This document shows, in pieces, positions 1 to 5,704 of a stretch of 5,755 nucleotides of DNA; within the stretch, counting starts at the first letter, position 1; every line of letters starts with the position of its first letter. A program made the position numbers and the translations under genes. Below the pieces are notes generated by a model. It did no database searches, had not been told where the DNA came from, and worked only from the letters and a program-made list of their open reading frames with translations. The DNA lies in contig JADDPV010000122.1 of the NCBI GenBank assembly GCA_016781705.1, positions 1 to 5,755 of the forward strand. Reading direction: 5' to 3'. The DNA is from Rubrobacter sp. (lineage in GTDB: Bacteria > Actinomycetota > Rubrobacteria > Rubrobacterales > Rubrobacteraceae).

Positions 1-771
1 GGCTTCCTCCGGGGCGGCGACCGTCGTCTCGACCTGGTTGCTGTAGGTACCCGACGGGAGGATGCCGCAGCCGCCGTAGCGGCGCATGAGGAGGTTCTGA
101 ACCAGGATCTCCTCTCCCCTCGGGTAGCGCGGTAGCCGCTCCCAGAACGAGAAACCGCCGACCTCCAGGAGCTTCTCCCGGTGGTAGAGGATGCAGGCCG
201 CGATCCAGGCGACCTTGTAGCGCACGATCTCCCCGGGCCGTAACCCTTTGGCCGCGTGAAACACGTTCGCCGCGCGGTGCAGGTTCCACCGCTCCCATTG
301 CGGTGTGCCGGGCTCGACTACCTCGGGCCGAACCGGGCCCTCCCACGGCTCCACGACCTGCTGTTCGAGGCGCACGTCGTCCAGGAATGTCGGGCCGATG
401 GGAAACGCCCCGACAAACCCGCAGCCCTCCTCCTCGAGAACGCCGACGAGCCTTTCGATCACCCACGGCTCCATAAAGGTGTCGTCGTCGAGGTACAGGA
501 CGTAGGGAGCCGTCGCCTCTTTCAGGAGGAAATGCCGCTGCTCGGCGATACCCTTCAGCCCGTTGCGATGGTGCCACTCGACGGAGCCGCCGCGCGCACG
601 GATCACGCGCTCCATCGCCCGCGCCACGGGCGACTCCTCGACCGGCTCGGTGCTCTGGTCGGCCACGACCACCCTGAGATCCGGGAAGGATTGGCCCGCC
701 AGCCCCGCGAGCGTCGTCAGGAACGACTCTCGCCGTTCGTAGGTCGGCACGAGCACGTCTACGGCCGCCAC
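1..771 (-). CDS. Glycosyltransferase family 2 (GT-A fold), 3' end cut off by the window
   Basis: This is probably an inverting family 2 glycosyltransferase that moves a sugar from a nucleotide-sugar donor to a glycan acceptor at the cytoplasmic face of the membrane. The first 257 residues are visible and the frame is open to position 1. Residues 4-11 (VDVLVPTY) form the first strand of the nucleotide-binding fold. ADQS at 37-40 is the usual second-strand region, and LYLDDDT (92-98) carries the metal-binding DxD motif (Asp95-97). A family-typical acceptor-side stretch, LLEVGGFSFW, lies at 201-210. RGEE (218-221) sits where the catalytic ED motif normally falls. I chose the GTG at 771-769: AGGGGA lies about 9-11 bases upstream, and residue 4 immediately begins the conserved strand. 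The start lies inside the end of the family 4 gene (13-base overlap), which implies translational coupling. No membrane segment is visible in the part shown. The sugar and acceptor are unknown. Confidence 0.87.
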   Translation of the reverse strand, partial: MAAVDVLVPTYERRESFLTTLAGLAGQSFPDLRVVVADQSTEPVEESPVARAMERVIRARGGSVEWHHRNGLKGIAEQRHFLLKEATAPYVLYLDDDTFMEPWVIERLVGVLEEEGCGFVGAFPIGPTFLDDVRLEQQVVEPWEGPVRPEVVEPGTPQWERWNLHRAANVFHAAKGLRPGEIVRYKVAWIAACILYHREKLLEVGGFSFWERLPRYPRGEEILVQNLLMRRYGGCGILPSGTYSNQVETTVAAPEEA

Positions 772-2024
772 GACGCGCGCTTCCCCTTCTCCCGATCCCG
801 CAGCACCCGCTCGTATATCTCGCCGTGGCGCTCCGCCACCAAGGGCCAGGAGAGGTTCCGGACGTAAGAACGCCCCTTCTCGGCCAGCCGCTCTCGCTCC
901 ACTGAGTCCGCGAGGAGGCTGGAGATGGCGCCGGCGATGCCGGGGACGTCGCGCCGCTCGACGAGGCGAGAGATCCCCCCGCTCGAAAGGTCCGGCTCCG
1001 GCGGGTCGGAGCGGGTGACGACGGTCGGCAGACCGTGCCCGAGGAGCGCTAGCAGGGTGCCGCTCTTCAGGGTGACCCCCTGGTTGAACGGCAGCACCCC
1101 GACGTCGGAGCCCGAGAGCAGGCGAGAGGCTTCTCCCTCCGGCACGTAGCCCGTCATCGCGACCGTGTCGGTCAGCCCGAGCCCCCCGATGAGCGTGCGT
1201 AGTTCGTCCCGGTAAGAAGAGGCCGCCTCCCCGGGCAGGGCGAGGCTCTCCGCGCCCCCGATCAGGAGCAACCGCGCCCGCGGCCGGGTCTTCAGGAGGC
1301 GAACATGCGCCTTGAGCAGGTTCTCTATGCCCTTGACCGGATGCAGGAAGCCGAAGTAGGCGACCACCTCGGCGTCCGGGGACCACCCGAACCGGGAGCG
1401 CACCTCGCGCCGGGCTTGCTCTCCGTTTACGGGTACGACGTCCACGTTGGCGACGAGGGGGATGCGTCGGAGCCTCCCCGCGAGGTGGGGCAACCGCTCC
1501 TTTATGGCGTTCTCGGCCGGGGCGTTGGTCGTGATCAGCGCGTCGCTTTCGGTGAGGAGGAAGCCGTCCTCGCGGTCCCAGAATCCGCGGCGCTGTCCCC
1601 AGGTCTTTATCGCCTCGACGAGCGCGGGCGGAACGCCCGGCGGCTCCCACTCCCACCAGGCGTACTCGTGGACCGTGGTGACCAGGGGCGCGCGAACCCC
1701 GGCGGCGCGCAGCAAGGGGGGCAGGAAGAAGACGGCGCGTTTGAAGCCGTAGGTGCCGGCGGCGTGCTGGACGTGGACCACCTCGGCGCCCTCGCGCACT
1801 GCCTCCTTGACGCCCCGGACGAGCGCCGGCAGGTCCGCGGGCCCCCAACCGTCTACGACGCCCCTGACCTCGCCGTCGCGCGCTTCGCGGGCCGCGTCCT
1901 TCGTGGTGAGCACGACGGAGGAGACGCCGCGTTGCGTGAGGGCTTCGCGGAGGCGCAGGACGTAGTGGACCACGCCGTCCCTCTCCGGCCGGTACGTCCC
2001 CGTTATCATCGCCACGCGCGTCAC
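759..2024 (-). CDS. Glycosyltransferase family 4 (GT-B fold, retaining type)
   Basis: This 421-residue protein has the usual length of GT-B fold family 4 enzymes, which transfer a sugar from a nucleotide-sugar donor with retention of configuration. The N-terminal Rossmann domain opens with VAMITGTYRPERDGVVHYV (residues 4-22), the usual acceptor-side G-rich loop, followed by VVHVQHAAGTYGF (82-94) and TTVHEYAWW (116-124). The C-terminal domain starts near VVAYFGFLHPVKGIENLL (220-237), the family hallmark with Lys231. LLLIGGAE (252-259), MTGYVPEGE (290-298) and LPFNQGVTLKSGTLLALLG (311-329) follow. In that last segment the usual E-x7-E pair is not present: Gln315 occupies the first position and no Glu fits the second. 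This resembles a subfamily with a GVSLRRGSLLAAL-like sequence that I recall. The GTG start (2024-2022) is supported by GGAGGGG 9 bases upstream. The gene is 135 bases downstream of the second family 9 gene and overlaps the family 2 gene. Substrates are unknown. Confidence 0.93.
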   Translation of the reverse strand: MTRVAMITGTYRPERDGVVHYVLRLREALTQRGVSSVVLTTKDAAREARDGEVRGVVDGWGPADLPALVRGVKEAVREGAEVVHVQHAAGTYGFKRAVFFLPPLLRAAGVRAPLVTTVHEYAWWEWEPPGVPPALVEAIKTWGQRRGFWDREDGFLLTESDALITTNAPAENAIKERLPHLAGRLRRIPLVANVDVVPVNGEQARREVRSRFGWSPDAEVVAYFGFLHPVKGIENLLKAHVRLLKTRPRARLLLIGGAESLALPGEAASSYRDELRTLIGGLGLTDTVAMTGYVPEGEASRLLSGSDVGVLPFNQGVTLKSGTLLALLGHGLPTVVTRSDPPEPDLSSGGISRLVERRDVPGIAGAISSLLADSVERERLAEKGRSYVRNLSWPLVAERHGEIYERVLRDREKGKRASWRP

Positions 2025-2030
2025 GCCGTT

Positions 2031-2040
2031 TTGCCCCTCC
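2031..2040 (-). promoter_or_regulatory. Ribosome binding site of the family 4 gene
   Basis: The minus strand reads GGAGGGGCAA here, a strong anti-16S match centred about 9-12 bases before the GTG at 2024. It decides the start. An ATG at 2067-2065, further upstream, is out of frame with the gene and is not used. Confidence 0.75.
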
Positions 2041-2110
2041 TGTCCACCGGTCTTCGTCGGCGGGCATGGTACCCGTTCTCCCGGCGAACTATCCGGCCGC
2101 CTGGGCGACC

Positions 2111-2152
2111 GGGCGAAGATTCGGAAAGCGGACCGGCCGGTTCGCCCGAATC
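2111..2152 (-). repeat. Overlapping inverted repeats upstream of the family 4 gene
   Basis: In the 135-base gap between two glycosyltransferase genes, GATTCGG (2118-2124) is complementary to CCGAATC (2146-2152). The adjacent GGGCGAA (2111-2117) is complementary to TTCGCCC (2141-2147). The two pairings share bases 2146-2147 and cross each other, so they are alternatives. The 10-base palindrome ACCGGCCGGT (2132-2141) lies in the loop. No run of T follows on the minus strand, so this is not a standard intrinsic terminator. The pairing is visible; an attenuator-like or promoter-proximal role is inference only. Confidence 0.5.
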
Positions 2153-2159
2153 CTCTTGC

Positions 2160-3242
2160 TCAGCCCCTCTGCGTGTTTACCCCGACCTTGGAGAGCAGGG
2201 AGAGGCAGGCCTCTGCTGCTTCCCCCGGCGGGATGTCCAGACACTCCTGGGCATACGGGCAGGTGAAGGCGTAGCACGGGCTGCACGACGTCTCGCGGCG
2301 GAGCAGGCGGTGGGGGGCATGGCGCGGGCGCCACTGCTCTTCCAGTTCCGTCCCGGCGAAGAGCACGACCTCCGGGGTCCTGAGGGCGTCGGCGATGTGC
2401 ATGGTGGAGGTGTTGCTCGTCAGGAGGAGGCCCGCCCCCTCGACGAGTGCGGCGAGGCCGGCGAGGTCGGTCGAGCCGATCAGGTTTACCCCCCGGTCCC
2501 CCAAAAGGCCTAGTAGGGCCTTCCCGCGCTCGCGGTCCGCCTCCGTGCCGCTCACCACGACCGGCCATCCCGTCTCCTCCGAGACGCGGCGGGCGGCGAC
2601 GGCGAAGCGGTCCGTGGGGTAGTTTCGGGACCGGGCGCTCGTCCAGGGGCTGAGCAAAAGGTACGGTGAGCCCGCGGCGACGCCGTGGTCCTCCAGAATC
2701 CCGGCGACGGAGCTTCGGGCCTCCTCCGGCACCCGGAGGCCGAGGGAGCGGTCCCGGACCCGCAAGCCCGCGTGTTCGACGAGCCGTAGGTTCCGCTCGG
2801 CCTGGTGCAGACCGTCGGGGGCGGCGGGCACCTCGTCCGTCAGGACGCCGCCGCCCCACTCCTTCGATTCGCCGAGCCTCAGGGGGATGCCCGCGAGGTA
2901 GCTGGCGTAGCCGGCCGGGTGGGGCGTCTGCTTGAAGGAGGTCAGCACGACCGCGCCGTCGTAGCCGCCGGCCTTCATGGCTTCGATCATCTCCATCTCC
3001 CGGGCCGGGTCGAAGGGGAGACGCCCAAGGTCCTGCCACACGACGCGCCAGGTAAGGACGTCGTCCACCCACGGCAGGAGCGCCGCGGCCTTGCTCCCGC
3101 CCGGGCTCGCCATGAGCGTGAGGTGCACCCCCGGCTGGTTCTCCTTGAGCGCGCGCAGCACGGGACCCGTCATCACCACGTCCCCGATGTTGTCCAGGCG
3201 CATCACGAGGAGGCGCCGTGCCTCCGCCCAAGCGCCGTTCAA
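2160..3242 (-). CDS. Glycosyltransferase family 9 (heptosyltransferase-like), second copy
   Basis: A 360-residue GT-B fold protein of the ADP-heptose:LPS heptosyltransferase family. Numbered from the TTG start, LVMRLDNIGDVVMTGPVLRA (11-30) is the family's first strand and loop, with Asp21 at the usual catalytic-base position. LLLSPWTSARSRNYPTDRFA (195-214) is the central motif, with Arg206 where most members have Lys. TSNTSTMHIADALRTPEVVL (275-294) corresponds to the usual DTGP-H motif but has Asn277 for Asp and Ser-Thr for Gly-Pro. LEEQWRPR follows (300-307). The tail holds a Cys cluster, Cys320-x2-Cys-x4-Cys-x5-Cys334. I chose the TTG at 3242-3240 because its TTGA overlaps the upstream stop and GGGGAGAA lies about 8 bases before it. 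An ATG at 3335 would add 31 residues inside the previous gene and is unlikely. In an organism without classical LPS the sugar may not be heptose. It is probably translationally coupled to the first copy. Confidence 0.93.
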   Translation of the reverse strand: MNGAWAEARRLLVMRLDNIGDVVMTGPVLRALKENQPGVHLTLMASPGGSKAAALLPWVDDVLTWRVVWQDLGRLPFDPAREMEMIEAMKAGGYDGAVVLTSFKQTPHPAGYASYLAGIPLRLGESKEWGGGVLTDEVPAAPDGLHQAERNLRLVEHAGLRVRDRSLGLRVPEEARSSVAGILEDHGVAAGSPYLLLSPWTSARSRNYPTDRFAVAARRVSEETGWPVVVSGTEADRERGKALLGLLGDRGVNLIGSTDLAGLAALVEGAGLLLTSNTSTMHIADALRTPEVVLFAGTELEEQWRPRHAPHRLLRRETSCSPCYAFTCPYAQECLDIPPGEAAEACLSLLSKVGVNTQRG

Positions 3243-4285
3243 CGCCCGGCTTCTCCCCGGATCACGGCCCGGCCATTCCCAAGAAGCGCAAGTGTCGTAG
3301 AGAGGACACTCTCCACATCGATGTCCTCCAGGCACGTGCGCCAGGCACGTCCTTCCAGGGTGCAGACACCGGCGTACCAGCAGGGCTGTTGGGTGAAGTC
3401 CGAGACGTTGCGCTGGGGACAGGGCGGGTAGCCCTGAAGGTTGGCGTGCGGCGGTGGCTGGCCGTAGCGGCCGTGCCAGGAGGGCCCGAAGAGGGTGACG
3501 GTCGGCACACGCAGCGCGGCGGCGATGCGCGCCGGGCCCGTGTCTGCGCCGACGGCGAGGTCGGCGTGGGAGAGGGCGGCGGCTAACTCGCGGAGCGTGC
3601 CGCGCGGCAAGACCGTCCCGGCCGCCGTTTCGGCGACCCGCTCGGCCTGTCCCTCGTCGGAGCCTACGGGCACGACGATGTCAGCGCCCAAGCGTTCGCG
3701 GAGGGCGCGTCCCAGAGCTCCCCAACGCTCCTCCGGCCAGCGCTTGACCTCCATGCCGGCGTCGGGGAGGAGAAAGACGAGGGGACGTTCGAGGTTTTCT
3801 AGTGCAGGCGTGGCGTTGGCGCGTTCTTTGGGGCTGAGGCGTAGCAGGGGCGGGGCTATGGAGCCCTCGTGGATCAAGCCGTCCGAGAGCAGGAGGTCGA
3901 GGAAGCGCTCGCCGACGTGCTCGTCCGGCGGAGGCGAGCGCCACAGGTTCGTCGTGGCGCGCGGGACGCCGGAGTCACGGATGAGGGCGTCTATGCCGTC
4001 GTAGGAGGTGTCGGAGACGACGAGGTCCCAGCCCCCGCGGGCGAGCTGCTCCTCCACCGCCGCCCGGGCGCGGCCGGCTTCGGCGTAGACGACCGCGTGG
4101 ATGAGGTCGTCTACCCTCAGAAGCTCGCCGCCCGGCGGAAAGGTGAGGACCGTGAGGCGGGCTGCGGGCTGCGAACGGGCGAGGGCCTGGATCGCGCCCA
4201 GCGAGTTCAGGACGTCCCCGAGCCCCCCCAGAAGCTCGACGAAAAGTATCCGGCGAATCCCTTCCGGAGGCCCGCTACCGGGCAC
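3239..4285 (-). CDS. Glycosyltransferase family 9 (heptosyltransferase-like), first copy
   Basis: A 348-residue GT-B fold family 9 glycosyltransferase, a normal length for the family. ILFVELLGGLGDVLNSLGAI (residues 13-32) is the first strand and G-rich loop, with Asp24 aligning with the catalytic Asp of WaaC-type enzymes. FLLPDAGMEVKRWPEERWGA (171-190) contains the K-x-W-P motif, with Lys181 the presumed phosphate contact. VGADTGPARIAAAL (245-258) keeps the Asp-Thr-Gly-Pro donor motif but has Arg253 where His is usual, and TLFGPSWHGRYG (264-275) follows. The tail has four Cys (289, 302, 308, 318) near NVSDFTQQPCWYAGVC, a feature seen in some non-proteobacterial members. The GTG start (4285-4283) has AGGAGG six bases upstream. 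It sits 59 bases after the thiamine-binding gene and shares a 4-base overlap with the second family 9 gene. It probably adds one sugar of a surface glycan; donor and acceptor are unknown. Confidence 0.94.
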   Translation of the reverse strand: MPGSGPPEGIRRILFVELLGGLGDVLNSLGAIQALARSQPAARLTVLTFPPGGELLRVDDLIHAVVYAEAGRARAAVEEQLARGGWDLVVSDTSYDGIDALIRDSGVPRATTNLWRSPPPDEHVGERFLDLLLSDGLIHEGSIAPPLLRLSPKERANATPALENLERPLVFLLPDAGMEVKRWPEERWGALGRALRERLGADIVVPVGSDEGQAERVAETAAGTVLPRGTLRELAAALSHADLAVGADTGPARIAAALRVPTVTLFGPSWHGRYGQPPPHANLQGYPPCPQRNVSDFTQQPCWYAGVCTLEGRAWRTCLEDIDVESVLSTTLALLGNGRAVIRGEAGR

Positions 4286-4311
4286 CTCGGTCCTCCTCCG
4301 TCTGCCGCGCC

Positions 4312-4328
4312 GTAGGGGCTGCCCCTAC
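4312..4328. repeat. Near-perfect palindrome between thiamine-binding and family 9 genes
   Basis: GTAGGGGC and GCCCCTAC form an 8-base inverted repeat around one central base. It lies 17 bases after the thiamine-binding stop and about 27 bases before the family 9 start. No T run follows on the minus strand, so termination is doubtful. It could be an mRNA-stabilising hairpin, a weak pause or a copy of a dispersed palindromic element; only one copy is in this window. Confidence 0.6.
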
Positions 4329-4344
4329 CGGCTGCTCCGCCCGA

Positions 4345-4656
4345 CTAGTCAGCGTTCAGCTTCTCGCGGGTCGAGCGCAGCCTCTCTTCGCCGGAGCGTG
4401 GCCCCGTGTCTCGCCGGTCGTCCACCTTGACCACCGCGTAGGCCCTGCCCGCGCCGAGCTCGAAGACGGCGGCGTGCGCCCGGGCGACGGCGGCGTAGGC
4501 CTCCTCCGGGGTCTCGGCCTCTATCGTCGTCCCCATCGCTCCCAGGGTGCATTTCAGGCCCGAGCCCTCGATCGCCTTGACCGCCGCCGCCACGTAATCG
4601 CTCACGCTCGTGGTCCCGGTTCCCAACGGGAAGATGCTTACCTCCGCTACTACCAT
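4345..4656 (-). CDS. Thiamine-binding protein, MTH1187/YkoF-like family (former DUF77)
   Basis: A 103-residue protein covering the full length of the MTH1187 family, small ferredoxin-like alpha/beta proteins that oligomerise and bind thiamine or related pyrimidines in the cytoplasm. Visible family features are AEVSIFPLGTGTTSVSDYV (residues 4-22, first strand and P-x-G-T loop), IEGSGLKCTLGAMGTTIEA (29-47, including the conserved mGT) and VVKVDDRRD (75-83, last strand with the Arg-Arg-Asp end). The charged tail (84-103) is usual. The ATG start has GAGAGGAAGG directly upstream. The gene begins 103 bases after the PRC-barrel gene, beyond a likely terminator, and lies 59 bases before the glycosyltransferases, so it may be the first gene of their transcript. 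No TPP riboswitch is seen in its leader, and no thiamine transport or synthesis gene is nearby. Family assignment is firm; the physiological role is poorly known. Confidence 0.93.
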   Translation of the reverse strand: MVVAEVSIFPLGTGTTSVSDYVAAAVKAIEGSGLKCTLGAMGTTIEAETPEEAYAAVARAHAAVFELGAGRAYAVVKVDDRRDTGPRSGEERLRSTREKLNAD

Positions 4657-4681
4657 GGTGCCTTCCTCTCTGCCGTCGTGC

Positions 4682-4694
4682 CGCCTTTGAGGCG
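4682..4694. repeat. Small hairpin in the leader of the thiamine-binding gene
   Basis: CGCCT and AGGCG pair around a 3-base loop, 12 bases upstream of the GAGAGGAAGG ribosome binding site. A five-pair stem can arise by chance at this GC content, so any regulatory role is only a possibility. Confidence 0.3.
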
Positions 4695-4706
4695 AGGGTC
4701 TTAAAG

Positions 4707-4727
4707 CGGTCGCGGGGCCCGCGACCG
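4707..4727 (-). terminator. Probable intrinsic terminator after the PRC-BON gene
   Basis: CGGTCGCGGG and CCCGCGACCG form a perfect 10-base inverted repeat around a single base, 32 bases after the PRC-BON stop codon. On the minus strand the stem is followed by CTTTAAG, a short and imperfect U tract. A strong GC stem with a poor U tract is common in high-GC bacteria. It would separate the PRC-BON transcript from the thiamine-binding and glycosyltransferase genes. The symmetry also permits an operator site, but its position just after a stop favours termination. Confidence 0.62.
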
Positions 4728-4759
4728 TCGAGGTCCGTGGGCCGCGTTTCGGGCGTATC

Positions 4760-5452
4760 TTACCCGACGTCGACGAAGTCGCTGTCTATCTCCCTTACGC
4801 CGGGGTGGGCCATAAGCTCGGCCTTGATCTCCTCCAGGTCTTCGGCGGTCTCCACCGAGCCGTACAGCTCCACGACCCCTTCGATGGCCTGGCGCACCCC
4901 CACACCCGTGTCCGCGAGCAGGTCGGCCACCTCGTCTTCGAGGGACTCGTTGTCCTTCATCAGCGGGTCCTGGACCTCGTCGCCAGTGTCCGGGTCGATG
5001 TACACGTCGTTGCGCGGGTAGCCGGAGTCGGCCGTGGTCGAGCCCTCGTCCTCCCAGCCGCCCGCCTCCCCGGCCTCGCGGTCGAGGTCCTCGGGGGGCG
5101 GCATCTCCGACGGGTCCTCGGGCGTGGTTACAAACTGGCCCTCGTGCCGGCTGTCGTCGGGGCCGAAGAAGGGCTTGTTCGGGGCGTACCCCGCCGGCCT
5201 TATCTCCTCGCCCTCGTGCTCGCCGGGCCCGTCGTCGAACGCGCCGGCCTCGAAGGTCCCGAAGTCCGCCTCCGGGTCCAGGTCGACGGAGGAGAACGGG
5301 AGTTCCTGGTACTCCCCGTCTTTCTCCACCACGACGTGCGTTATCCCCACGACGCCGTCGTCGTCTTCGCCCGTGAGGACCTCCGTGACGCGTCCGAGCA
5401 CCGTCCCGTCCGACGCCCGCGCTTCGAGCCCGATCAAACCTTGTCCGTCCAC
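4760..5452 (-). CDS. PRC-barrel domain protein with C-terminal BON-like domain
   Basis: A 230-residue, strongly acidic, presumably soluble protein with no signal peptide or membrane segment. Residues 1-60 form a PRC-barrel: GLIGLEARASDGTVLGRV (5-22), GVVGITHVVVE (33-43) and ELPFSSVDLDP (50-60) follow the usual beta-barrel pattern. Residues 61-168 are a low-complexity linker rich in Asp, Glu, Gly and Pro. Residues 169-229 resemble a BON domain: an initial helix (SLEDEVADLLADTG), strands EGVVELYGSVET (191-202), a helix, then HPGVREIDSDFVDV (216-229). PRC-barrels occur in RimM, in photosynthetic reaction centre H subunits and in many stress or sporulation proteins. BON domains are thought to bind membranes or ligands and occur in osmotic-stress proteins. 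The combination suggests a stress or envelope-associated adaptor, which is inference. The GTG start has AGGGGA six bases upstream. The gene seems to be transcribed alone, ending at the hairpin at 4727-4707. Confidence 0.92.
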   Translation of the reverse strand: MDGQGLIGLEARASDGTVLGRVTEVLTGEDDDGVVGITHVVVEKDGEYQELPFSSVDLDPEADFGTFEAGAFDDGPGEHEGEEIRPAGYAPNKPFFGPDDSRHEGQFVTTPEDPSEMPPPEDLDREAGEAGGWEDEGSTTADSGYPRNDVYIDPDTGDEVQDPLMKDNESLEDEVADLLADTGVGVRQAIEGVVELYGSVETAEDLEEIKAELMAHPGVREIDSDFVDVG

Positions 5453-5500
5453 TGTGCTTCCCCTGTTCTCTAACTTTCGATGAGGGCTACCGCCCCCGAC

Positions 5501-5704
5501 CTACCCCGGCGGCGGGTTCTGGCCGGCCGGTTCGAGCAACCCGTGCTCCTCGACGAGGGCGACCATGAGGGTCTTGTACCCGATCTCGTCGAAGAGCACG
5601 ATCATCTTGTCTTCGCCCCCGTAGCGGTAAACGCGCCCGCGCCCCACCTCCCGTGCGCCATCCGAGACTACGATCGCCGGGTCTGGGGAGAACAGAGCCC
5701 AGAT
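5501..5704 (-). CDS. Unrecognised short ORF with a beta-rich C-terminal-type domain; start uncertain
   Basis: A 67-codon open frame running from just after an in-frame TAG (5707-5705) to a TAG at 5503-5501. The translation looks genuinely coding: third positions are GC-rich, and residues 19-58 contain EVGRGRVYRYGGEDKM, IVLFDEIGYKTL (35-46) and EEHGLLEP (52-59), ending in a Pro-Gly-rich tail. By eye this recalls the small barrel at the C-terminus of some UvrD-like helicases and CarD-like modules (G-x-G-x-V followed by V-x-F-x-x-x-G-x-K-x-L), but I cannot assign a family. No ATG or well-supported GTG or TTG start precedes the conserved part. A GTG at 5647-5645 (codon 20) and a CTG at 5695-5693 are candidates, neither with a good ribosome binding site. 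It may be a small gene with a weak start or the detached end of a longer gene. The PRC-BON gene begins 48 bases further on. Confidence 0.45.
   Translation of the reverse strand: MWALFSPDPAIVVSDGAREVGRGRVYRYGGEDKMIVLFDEIGYKTLMVALVEEHGLLEPAGQNPPPG

Noticed and set aside
1305..2513. A 402-codon open frame on the plus strand
   Set aside because: It runs antisense across the family 4 gene, the intergenic gap and part of a family 9 gene. Its translation is low-complexity, rich in Arg, Gly and Pro, with no recognisable motif. Long antisense frames are expected at this GC content.
2089..3231. A 380-codon minus-strand frame overlapping the second family 9 gene
   Set aside because: It is an alternative frame of the same strand with an Arg-, Gly- and Pro-dominated translation and no domain, whereas the family 9 frame carries all the expected motifs.
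3243..3335. An N-terminal extension of the second family 9 gene from the ATG at 3335, including a C-x2-C-x5-C pattern
   Set aside because: The extra 31 residues lie entirely inside the conserved Cys-rich tail of the first copy in another frame, and the family's first strand begins shortly after the TTG.
4657..4759. A TPP riboswitch before the thiamine-binding gene
   Set aside because: The 103-base gap contains no CTGAGA or other thi-box core on the minus strand and is mostly occupied by the terminator-like hairpin.
5523..5534. The 12-base sequence CCGGCCGGTTCG shared with 2133-2144
   Set aside because: It is a short GC-rich match, one copy inside coding sequence and one intergenic, compatible with chance in DNA of this composition.
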